Origin: Planctomycetales bacterium
Lineage (GTDB): Bacteria > Planctomycetota > Phycisphaerae > SM23-33
Direction: 5' to 3'
DNA length: 8,089 nucleotides
NCBI GenBank assembly: GCA_030631125.1
Contig: DAOVLS010000089.1
Location: forward strand, 1 to 8,089
Below are positions 1 through 5,404 of the stretch, piece by piece. Made by a program: the position numbers and the translations under genes. Under the pieces are notes generated by a model that saw only the letters and a program-made list of their open reading frames with translations, had not been told where the DNA came from and ran no database searches. Numbering within the stretch: position 1 is the first letter of the stretch; each line of letters starts with the position of its first letter.

Positions 1-1
1 C

Positions 2-1195
2 GCCGTCGGCATCGGTGCGATGACCACGCAGGCCCGCCGGGCGTACGAAATCGCCGACCAGTACCGCGCCCTCGACGTGCCGGTGATCCTCGGCGGGATT
101 CATCCGTCCGCCTTGCCCGATGAGGCGCTTCAGCACGGCTCAATCGTCTGTCGGGGTGACGCCGAAGCGACGCTGCCGAGGGCGCTGGAAGACCTCGCAG
201 ATGGGCGGGCCAAGTCGTTTTACGACTGGACCGACGCACCCGATACGCCCATCGCCACACCGCGGAAGGACCTGCTGGACCCGGCGGAGTATCTGGTCTT
301 CAACCCCATCCAGACGACCCGCGGCTGCCCGCACAACTGCACCTTCTGCACCACGCCGGCTATCTTCGGCCGGAAATTCCGCCAGCGCGAAATCGCCGAC
401 ATCGTCGATGAAATGGCCGAGGCATACGAAAAATTCCGCAGCCGGGTGTTCATCTTCTCAGACGACAATGTCGCCGGCAACCACGCCTGGGCGATGGAAC
501 TGTTCGAGAAACTGAAAGGCCTGAAGATCCGCTGGGCCAGCCAGTGCGACATACTCATCGCCAATAACGACCGGCTCCTGGCGGCAATGCGCGACAGCGG
601 GTGCATCGGGCTTATCATCGGGCTGGAAAGCCCGAAAAACGAAACACTCGCCGAGTCCGGCAAACGATACGCCAGGGCCGAGACCTACATCGAGCGGATA
701 AAGAAGATTCAGTCTTACGGCATCAGCATTTGGGGTTCGTTCATTTTCGGTTTCGACAGCGACGATTGGCGCGATTGTGCCGCGGCGGTCCGCTTTGCCC
801 AGCGGGCCGACCTGTGCATGAGTTGCTATCCGATCCTGACGCCTTATCCGGGCACGGTCGTTTTCGACCAGTTCCGCCGCGAAGGGCGGCTGCTGACGAC
901 GGACTGGGACAAGTACAACGGTGCGACGGTGGTATTCCAGCCTGCGAAGATGACAATCGATCAACTCCGCCACGCGCAAATGGCTGCGTTTCACGAGTTT
1001 TATACTCCGCGCAGCGCTATCAAGCGGCTGAAGGCCTTGCCGCTGAAGAAGAACTCGTATATGGCCAATTTTGCGATTTATCGCGGGCTGAAGTATTACT
1101 ACGACAAACGAGGCCGGCCGCTGCCGAGGTTCTCCGACTTCGCCGAACCCGACGCCGAGCAACGCATCGCCCGCAGCCTGGGTGAAAAAAATTAG
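2..1195 (+). CDS. B12-binding-type radical SAM protein (5' truncated)
   Basis: The reading frame is open to the left edge, so the start and most of the B12-binding domain are missing; the ATG at 20 lies inside the domain and is not a start. Counting from that ATG, residues 1-60 look like the end of a cobalamin-binding Rossmann domain (VILGGIHPS, then a CRGDAE segment). A radical SAM core follows with the 4Fe-4S motif C103-x3-C107-x2-C110 in TTRGCPHNCTFC. GLIIGLES (around 200), FIFGFDSDD and ILTPYPGT are typical later core motifs. The C-terminal part, with an EGRLLTTDWDKYN segment and an EFYTPRSAIKRL helix, matches my recollection of DUF4070 B12-radical SAM proteins. Such enzymes often methylate or rearrange lipids or cofactors, but the substrate here is unknown. 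The TAG stop lies inside the left end of a long palindrome, so the last few residues may derive from the repeat. Confidence 0.9.
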   Translation, partial: AVGIGAMTTQARRAYEIADQYRALDVPVILGGIHPSALPDEALQHGSIVCRGDAEATLPRALEDLADGRAKSFYDWTDAPDTPIATPRKDLLDPAEYLVFNPIQTTRGCPHNCTFCTTPAIFGRKFRQREIADIVDEMAEAYEKFRSRVFIFSDDNVAGNHAWAMELFEKLKGLKIRWASQCDILIANNDRLLAAMRDSGCIGLIIGLESPKNETLAESGKRYARAETYIERIKKIQSYGISIWGSFIFGFDSDDWRDCAAAVRFAQRADLCMSCYPILTPYPGTVVFDQFRREGRLLTTDWDKYNGATVVFQPAKMTIDQLRHAQMAAFHEFYTPRSAIKRLKALPLKKNSYMANFAIYRGLKYYYDKRGRPLPRFSDFAEPDAEQRIARSLGEKN

Positions 1196-1376
1196 CAGGG
1201 ATACAGGGGATACAGGGGATGAAAAAAGAATATTGAATATTGAACAAGGAATTTTGAATTACGAAGTAAAAAAACATCTCTCTAAGGCGGCTTGTTTCTT
1301 TTTACTTCAAAATTCGACATTCTCTGTTCATTATTCAATATTCATTTTTTCTGTTTATCCCCTGCATCCCTGCTAA
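1192..1376. repeat. 185-bp imperfect palindrome, MITE-like intergenic element
   Basis: This element fills the gap between the radical SAM gene and the next gene. The outer ends are perfect inverted repeats: TTAGCAGGGAT at 1192-1202 and ATCCCTGCTAA at 1366-1376. Inside, ACAGGGGAT is repeated in tandem (1203-1211, 1212-1220) and opposes ATCCCCTG at 1357-1364. GAATATTGAATATTGAAC (1228-1245) pairs with 1326-1343 at 17 of 18 positions. GAAGTAAAAA (1263-1272) pairs with TTTTTACTTC (1299-1308), and AAACA/TGTTT closes a loop of about 16 nt. The whole could fold into one long hairpin. It is AT-rich compared with the flanking genes and encodes no convincing protein. The left end includes the TAG stop of the upstream gene, and the right end touches the AAGGA ribosome site of the next gene. 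It may act as a transcript-end structure, but it has no classical GC stem plus T-tract. Confidence 0.85.
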
Positions 1377-1377
1377 A

Positions 1378-1382
1378 AAGGA
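1378..1382 (+). promoter_or_regulatory. Ribosome binding site AAGGA
   Basis: AAGGA lies 7 nt before the ATG at 1390 and supports that start. It immediately follows the right end of the palindrome. Confidence 0.6.
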
Positions 1383-1389
1383 CGACAGA

Positions 1390-1833
1390 ATGAATAATGA
1401 AGACGCAAAAGGTTCCTCGGAGATTAATACAAGGTTCACAATTATCGCCGGTTCGCTGCTGTTGGTGATTATCGCTCTTCTGGCGGGGTTGTGGTTGCGC
1501 ATGCGAACCCGCGCGATGTGGGCTGAACGCGATGCCGCCGCTCTGCGGAGCCAACTGAAGTTAGCGACCGGCGCAGGCGTACGATTTTCGGGTGGTCCGG
1601 AAGCTCTGGACGCAATGCTTCGGAAGGTGGCCGCCAAGGGGATACGCCGTCAGAAAGTACAGCGCGAAAGCCTCAAGACCAAACAGGTCAATCTCGACGG
1701 CAGGGACGTAAAGGCCTTCCGCCTGCCGGCAGATGCCGCAGAGACGCTGGGCTTCATGCCCGGCGACGTGATAATCGTGGATAGACCTGCGCCGACGACC
1801 GCACCGGCGCCGATTACGACCATGCCTCGCTGA
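1390..1833 (+). CDS. Small signal-anchor membrane protein, unknown function
   Basis: This 147-residue protein has no function I recognise. A polar N-terminus of about 16 residues precedes one hydrophobic helix (about 17-36, IIAGSLLLVIIALLAGLWL) followed by RMRTR, which suggests a single-pass protein. An Ala/Arg/Glu-rich helix (about 42-56) may be a short coiled coil. The C-terminal part (about 95-130) contains VKAFRLPADAAETLGF and MPGDVIIVDRP. The pattern LP-x-AAETLG-x-x-PGDVIIV loosely resembles a SpoVT/AbrB-like swapped-hairpin or another small beta-barrel unit; this is a weak motif impression. The tail is Pro/Thr/Ala-rich (PAPTTAPAPITT). It ends 31 bp before the aspartyl-protease lipoprotein gene, so the two are probably co-transcribed. 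Confidence 0.75.
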   Translation: MNNEDAKGSSEINTRFTIIAGSLLLVIIALLAGLWLRMRTRAMWAERDAAALRSQLKLATGAGVRFSGGPEALDAMLRKVAAKGIRRQKVQRESLKTKQVNLDGRDVKAFRLPADAAETLGFMPGDVIIVDRPAPTTAPAPITTMPR

Positions 1834-1839
1834 AGCGAG
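1826..1839 (+). other. Short hairpin over a stop codon
   Basis: CTCGCTGAAGCGAG is a perfect palindrome around the TGA stop (1831-1833), forming a 5-bp stem with a TGAA loop. There is no T-tract, so it is not a standard terminator and read-through into the next gene is expected. Confidence 0.35.
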
Positions 1840-1864
1840 CACGCCAAAAGAGAAAAGATATAAG

Positions 1865-3055
1865 ATGAGAATCAGAAGATATATCCCTGCGGCGGCAGCG
1901 GTTCTTGTGTCGCTGTGGGTTTTCGGATGCATTACGCCGAAATCCATAAGCGGACCAACGACCACGACGGCGCCGAGTATCCCGCAGCCGGAGGTTATCG
2001 CCGAGTTCGATATTGCCAAGGAAGGCCGGTTAATTCTCCTTCCCGTGCGGTTTGAGGGAAAGACTTACCAATTCCTTCTGGATACCGGGTCGTCAGTTTG
2101 CGTTTTCGATGAATCCTTCCGTGATCGCCTGGGGCAGCCCACGAAGACCGGAAAGGTCAAAACCGCAGGCGAACCCAGGAAATTCAAGGTGTACACCGCC
2201 CCCGAAGCCTTTCTAGGCCCGCTGAACCTGAAAGAAAGCAAGTCGGTAATATGTCTTGATATGAAAATGTTACGGCAGGTAACAGGACTGGAGATTCGAG
2301 GCATCGTAGGGATGAGCGTTTTGCGCAAACATGTCCTTCAGATTGATTTTGATCGTGGCAAGTTGGCGCTGCTCAAACCGGATTATCTCAAACACTCGGA
2401 ATGGGGACACGCGGTCCCAATCCGATTTAACAAGTTGAAAATGCCCATCGTAACAGCACGGATGCCGGCAAATATTAAAGCCGATTTCATGGTGGACACC
2501 GGAAACAATGGTAGTGGAAGCCTGGTCAAACCACTGTTTGATTATGTTGTTGAGGAAAAGAATCTCGAGACGGCCGAGGGACTTCTCGAAACAGCCGCCG
2601 GTACCGTGCGGAAACGCGAGGCGAGAATCGCCAACGTTACCGTCGGGCAGTTCACCTGCAAAAACCTGATCATCAGCGAAGGGAATTTTTATATGCTGGG
2701 CCTGGGTTGGCTTCGCCGGTTTCGCGTAACGTTCGACTTTCACAACGGGAAGATGTATCTGAAAAAGGCGTTCCAATTCAACCAACCGGATGAGACGGAT
2801 ATGAGCGGCTTGCATATTCTCCGCATAAAGGACAAGACGGTCGTGCATTCTGTGGACAAAAGCACCCCTGCCACCCAGGCCGGTATCCAGGCCAAGGATG
2901 TTATCCTGACGGTCAACGGTAAACCGGCGGCGTCCTGCGAGATGTGGGGACTTAGACGCCTGCTGTGCAGCGGAGATAAAAAGAAGATCACGATGACGAT
3001 CCAACGCGGAAAAAAGAAAATGACGGTTACTTTTCTCCTGAAAAAGCAAATCTGA
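1865..3055 (+). CDS. Predicted lipoprotein, two-lobed aspartyl protease with C-terminal PDZ domain
   Basis: This 396-residue protein begins with a lipoprotein-like signal (MRIRRY, a hydrophobic stretch, then VFGC with Cys22 as the likely lipidated residue), so it should be anchored facing the periplasm. A Thr/Pro linker follows. Two aspartyl-protease-like lobes are visible. The first has FLLDTGSS with catalytic Asp73 and a later IVGMSVL turn. The second has FMVDTGNN with Asp211 and a matching LGLGWLRRFRVTFDF segment. Each lobe therefore keeps both a DTG and the hydrophobic-Gly element of the retropepsin/pepsin clan. Residues about 313-393 form a PDZ domain (VHSVDKSTPATQAGIQAKDVILTVNG), which usually binds C-terminal peptides or regulates the protease. 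The likely role is periplasmic or surface proteolysis; the substrate is unknown. The start follows a purine-rich but weak ribosome site. It is probably co-transcribed with the signal-anchor gene 31 bp upstream. Confidence 0.88.
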   Translation: MRIRRYIPAAAAVLVSLWVFGCITPKSISGPTTTTAPSIPQPEVIAEFDIAKEGRLILLPVRFEGKTYQFLLDTGSSVCVFDESFRDRLGQPTKTGKVKTAGEPRKFKVYTAPEAFLGPLNLKESKSVICLDMKMLRQVTGLEIRGIVGMSVLRKHVLQIDFDRGKLALLKPDYLKHSEWGHAVPIRFNKLKMPIVTARMPANIKADFMVDTGNNGSGSLVKPLFDYVVEEKNLETAEGLLETAAGTVRKREARIANVTVGQFTCKNLIISEGNFYMLGLGWLRRFRVTFDFHNGKMYLKKAFQFNQPDETDMSGLHILRIKDKTVVHSVDKSTPATQAGIQAKDVILTVNGKPAASCEMWGLRRLLCSGDKKKITMTIQRGKKKMTVTFLLKKQI

Positions 3056-3070
3056 TGAAAAGATGAAAAC

Positions 3071-3087
3071 GTCGCCGTACCGGCGAC
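3071..3087 (+). terminator. Possible terminator hairpin after the protease gene
   Basis: GTCGCCG-TAC-CGGCGAC is a perfect 7-bp GC-rich stem with a 3-nt loop, 16 bp after the protease stop codon. No T-run follows, so intrinsic termination is uncertain; it could instead stabilise the 3' end of the transcript. Confidence 0.4.
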
Positions 3088-3096
3088 GGCTAAACG

Positions 3097-3201
3097 GGTA
3101 TTCCGATAGTCCGGTATTTCTGTTTTTCCCTAATTCCTGGTCCCAAGTCCCTGGTCCCTGGTTTTTGGTAATCCGGTATTCCGGTATTCCGGTATTTCTG
3201 T
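3097..3201. repeat. Intergenic repeat cluster with CCGGTATT octamers and CCCTGG tandem
   Basis: A 14-bp direct repeat, TCCGGTATTTCTGT, occurs at 3110-3123 and 3188-3201. Just before the second copy, TCCGGTAT is repeated three times with an 8-bp period (3172, 3180, 3188). Between the copies lies a CCTGGTCCC/CCCTGG tandem block (3136-3161). CCGG-TATT-CCGG units can each form a small hairpin. The same octamer recurs at 4858-4881, so this is an interspersed family and not chance low complexity. The block is open in the frame of the downstream kinase but is unlikely to be translated. Confidence 0.8.
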
Positions 3202-3206
3202 ACAAT
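3201..3206 (+). promoter_or_regulatory. Candidate -10 element for the histidine kinase
   Basis: TACAAT lies 7 bp before the A of the preferred kinase ATG at 3213. Transcription would then begin at or next to the start codon, which would give a leaderless mRNA; this fits the absence of a Shine-Dalgarno sequence there. No good -35 box is visible at 16-18 bp, so support is modest. Confidence 0.3.
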
Positions 3207-3212
3207 ATCATT

Positions 3213-4817
3213 ATGGCCAAGAGTTTCGTACGAATATCGCTGGCGACGAAGTTTCGCGTCCTGTTCACTGTGGCGGGTCTGGTGATTATCGTCTTGGCGT
3301 TGGCGTTGCCGTGGTATTTCACGGAGCGTCTGACCGAGGCGGCGGCAGAGCGTTCCGCCTCCGAGATGGCCCGCATGGCGCTGCACGAATGGGAGCAGAA
3401 TCACCATGTCGATCCCGCTGCCCGAAGCGACGTGGCGCGATACTTCACCGCCGGGGCGGATGGACGGCGCGGGCTTGCTTTCGTTTCGCTTCTTCCCGGC
3501 GGCGAAGACGCCGGCCCGATGGACGCATCCGTTCGCCGGGCTGTAACGCTCTTCGGCGCTGAGCCGCAGCGCGAGATGGTCCTGCTGACCGAGGCCGACG
3601 AGGAAGGGCGGAAGGTCTATCGCTGCCTCCACGCCGTGCGGGCCAAAGCCTCCTACCTGCACCGCAGGGACGAGCCGGACGCTCCGAACCTCCAGCCGGG
3701 ACAACTCGTCGGCGTCATTGATATTACCATGCCCCCGCCGGCCGGAGCGCTTCTCTGGTGGACCCGTGGCATGTTCGTGCTGGGTGCGATCATTGCGGCA
3801 ATGACGGCGCTGATTATGTTTCATTTCATTATCCGTCAGGTCGTTTTGAACCCTGTCCGCCGGCTCGACGACTTGGCCGACAAGGTCGCCGAGGGCGACT
3901 TGAGCGGGCGATGCGACCTGGTCGGCGGGGATGAATTCGAAAAACTCTCACGCCGCTTCAACGAAATGCTCGACGTCATCAACGCCCAATCCGACCAACT
4001 CCGCCAGGCAACCCGCGCGCTGGATCTGCGATTGAGCGAACTGGCCGAGGCGAACGTCGCGCTGTACGAAGCAGGCCGGATCAAAAACGAATTCCTCGCC
4101 AACGTCTCGCACGAATTGCGCACACCGCTCAACAGTATCATCGGTTTTGCCGAACTATTGGCCGAGACCGACGACGAGAAACGCCGTCGGCATGCCGGAA
4201 ACATCCTCACCTCCGCGCGCCTGCTGGCCGGAATAGTCAACGACCTGCTGGCGGCCGCGAAGATCGAAGCCGGTACCGGCGAGGTCAGGCGGGAGAAGGT
4301 TTCAATAACCGACCTGGCCGAAACGCTTGGCCAACTGGTCCGCCCGATGGCCGACAAAAAGCACCTCTGGCTGGAGGTGAAACTGGCTGAAGACATCCCC
4401 GTGGTAAGCACCGACCCCGGCAAGGTCCAGCAGATACTGTATAACCTGCTGAGCAACGCCATCAAGTTCACTCCTCCGGACGGCGGCGTTACCATCTCGG
4501 CCCGCCGGGTCGCTGCGGCGGTCTCGCCCCTGAAGGTCGATTCGGTGGCGATAGCGGTGGCCGACACAGGTCCGGGAATCCCCGCCGCCGACCAGAAGCG
4601 CATATTCGAGAAATTTTCACGCCTGGACAACACGATGACGCGCGAGCACGGCGGCGCGGGGCTGGGACTGGCAATAGCCAAGACTCTCACCGGCCTGCTG
4701 GGCGGAAGACTCACGCTCGACAGCGAACCGGGACACGGGGCGACATTCACGCTCATCCTGCCCGTCAACCCGCCCGGCGGACAGGACCAAAACAAAACGC
4801 TCGACCCGCGAATGTAA
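3213..4817 (+). CDS. Membrane sensor histidine kinase (orphan)
   Basis: This 534-residue sensor kinase autophosphorylates on histidine and would pass phosphate to a response regulator not present here. Helix 1 is about residues 16-36, an extracytoplasmic sensor region about 37-180, and helix 2 about 185-207. A HAMP domain (about 208-258, NPVRRLDDLADKVAEGDLS) is followed by a coiled coil. HisKA has SHELRTPLNSI with phospho-acceptor His300. The ATPase domain has the N-box NLLSNAIKF (Asn411, Asn415), G1 box DTGPG (451-455), F-box IFEKF (464-468) and G2 box GGAGLGLA (480-487). The sensor segment YRCLHAVRAKASYLHRR followed by LVGVIDITMP resembles Tll0287/DUF3365 heme domains, but the CxxCH motif is replaced by YLHRR (148-152). 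The frame is open back to an ATG at 3063. Those 50 extra residues are translated repeat and precede the natural MAKSFVRISLATKFRV start, so I chose 3213. Confidence 0.9.
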   Translation: MAKSFVRISLATKFRVLFTVAGLVIIVLALALPWYFTERLTEAAAERSASEMARMALHEWEQNHHVDPAARSDVARYFTAGADGRRGLAFVSLLPGGEDAGPMDASVRRAVTLFGAEPQREMVLLTEADEEGRKVYRCLHAVRAKASYLHRRDEPDAPNLQPGQLVGVIDITMPPPAGALLWWTRGMFVLGAIIAAMTALIMFHFIIRQVVLNPVRRLDDLADKVAEGDLSGRCDLVGGDEFEKLSRRFNEMLDVINAQSDQLRQATRALDLRLSELAEANVALYEAGRIKNEFLANVSHELRTPLNSIIGFAELLAETDDEKRRRHAGNILTSARLLAGIVNDLLAAAKIEAGTGEVRREKVSITDLAETLGQLVRPMADKKHLWLEVKLAEDIPVVSTDPGKVQQILYNLLSNAIKFTPPDGGVTISARRVAAAVSPLKVDSVAIAVADTGPGIPAADQKRIFEKFSRLDNTMTREHGGAGLGLAIAKTLTGLLGGRLTLDSEPGHGATFTLILPVNPPGGQDQNKTLDPRM

Positions 4818-4819
4818 TC

Positions 4820-4885
4820 TCACGGTCTTCCGGTCTCTTTCCGTTTTTCACGGTCTTCCGGTATTCCGGTCTTCCGGTCTTCCGA
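4820..4885. repeat. Tandem octamer repeats between convergent genes
   Basis: TCACGGTCTTCCGGT occurs twice as a 15-bp direct repeat (4820-4834, 4848-4862). It runs into 8-bp units: CCGGTATT (4858-4865), CCGGTCTT (4866-4873) and CCGGTCTT (4874-4881). The linker CTTTCCGTTTTTC resembles TTTCTGTTTTTCC at 3117-3129, which ties the two clusters together. It fills the whole gap between the kinase stop and the TGA of the minus-strand gene, and small CCGG-N4-CCGG hairpins are possible on both strands. A role as a shared terminator is conceivable but unproven. Confidence 0.8.
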
Positions 4886-4890
4886 TTGTA

Positions 4891-5301
4891 TCAATACCAC
4901 ACGGTAACGATGACGTTCGGCTCGGGTTTTTTGCCTTCCATCGTGCCGATGACCTGGCCGACGTACTTGACCTCGATTTCGTCGGCGTCGAGCCACTCGT
5001 TTATCGTATCGGCCATGTGGTCGAGGGCGGAGACCGTTATCTTTGAGTGGAACAACCGGCAGCGGACAGCGCCTGCGCCGGTGAGGTTCGGCGTCCGTTT
5101 ATACTGGCGCTGCTGGGATGCGTCTCCGGTGTGTGCGCCGAAGGCTTGGATTTTAGTCGAGGACCGCCCCGAAATCGGCCCGGAAGCATCTTCCTCGTCG
5201 GCAAGCGACAGCGGTGCGAGGTCGTCGTCGTCCAATGGGATGGGTGTTTCCTCTGGGGCGGGGGCTTCTGGCTGGATGGGAGTTTCTTCATCTTGAGACA
5301 T
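4891..5301 (-). CDS. Conserved-looking small protein with acidic disordered N-terminus
   Basis: This 136-residue protein has no function I recognise. The first 50 or so residues are rich in Glu, Asp, Pro and Ser (DEETPIQPEAPAPEETPIPL, then a run of Asp) and probably disordered. The C-terminal half forms a compact alpha/beta-looking unit: CRLFHSKITVSALDHMADTI, then NEWLDADEIEVKYVGQVIG, a charged loop and the end VIVTVWY. The FHSK...INEWLD...VKYVG...VWY layout recalls small hypothetical proteins I have seen in planctomycete genomes, but I cannot name the family. There is no signal peptide or membrane helix, so it is likely cytoplasmic. The start at 5301 is favoured over an ATG at 5346: it has AGGAG 7 nt upstream, and the 15 extra residues would be translated leader. 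The stop abuts the octamer repeat cluster. Confidence 0.8.
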   Translation of the reverse strand: MSQDEETPIQPEAPAPEETPIPLDDDDLAPLSLADEEDASGPISGRSSTKIQAFGAHTGDASQQRQYKRTPNLTGAGAVRCRLFHSKITVSALDHMADTINEWLDADEIEVKYVGQVIGTMEGKKPEPNVIVTVWY

Positions 5302-5308
5302 TGTTTTT

Positions 5309-5313
5309 CTCCT
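5309..5313 (-). promoter_or_regulatory. Ribosome binding site AGGAG
   Basis: On the minus strand AGGAG lies 7 nt before the ATG at 5301. It decides that start over the in-frame ATG at 5346. Confidence 0.75.
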
Positions 5314-5360
5314 AAACGGGAAACATATATGATGGCAAAATATCAAATCACCGACCCGTC

Positions 5361-5388
5361 ATTATACACCCGCCGGTACCGAAAACAA
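5361..5388 (-). promoter_or_regulatory. Sigma-70-type promoter for the small acidic-tail protein
   Basis: Reading the minus strand, TTGTTT (5388-5383) and a perfect TATAAT (5366-5361) are separated by 16 bp. Transcription would begin near 5354, giving a leader of about 53 nt to the ATG at 5301. The promoter sits in the 103-bp gap after the VWA gene, so the small gene can be expressed separately from the large gene. Confidence 0.6.
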
Positions 5389-5404
5389 GAAAGAGTCATC
5401 GGGT

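Noticed and set aside
1182..1376. 64-residue plus-strand and 85-residue minus-strand ORFs over the palindrome
   Set aside because: Their peptides (such as ILNIEQGILNYEV) are translations of the repeat and have no ribosome site.
3136..3161. G-quadruplex on the minus strand of the CCCTGG block
   Set aside because: Only three GGG runs plus GG are present, and pairing as a simple tandem repeat explains it as well.
3172..3201. Octamer repeats considered as a CRISPR array
   Set aside because: Units are 8 bp and contiguous, without spacers of uniform length, and no cas genes are present.
3063..3212. 50-residue N-terminal extension of the histidine kinase
   Set aside because: It is translated repeat sequence (VFLFFPNSWSQVPGPWF-like) before a natural membrane-kinase start at 3213; it has no expected family content.
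3836..4795. 319-codon open frame on the minus strand
   Set aside because: Antisense to the kinase catalytic domains, whose motifs are intact on the plus strand; a GC-bias shadow.
4886..5296. 136-codon plus-strand open frame opposite the small minus-strand gene
   Set aside because: Ser/Gly-rich low-complexity product without a ribosome site; the minus-strand frame has promoter, ribosome site and a plausible domain.
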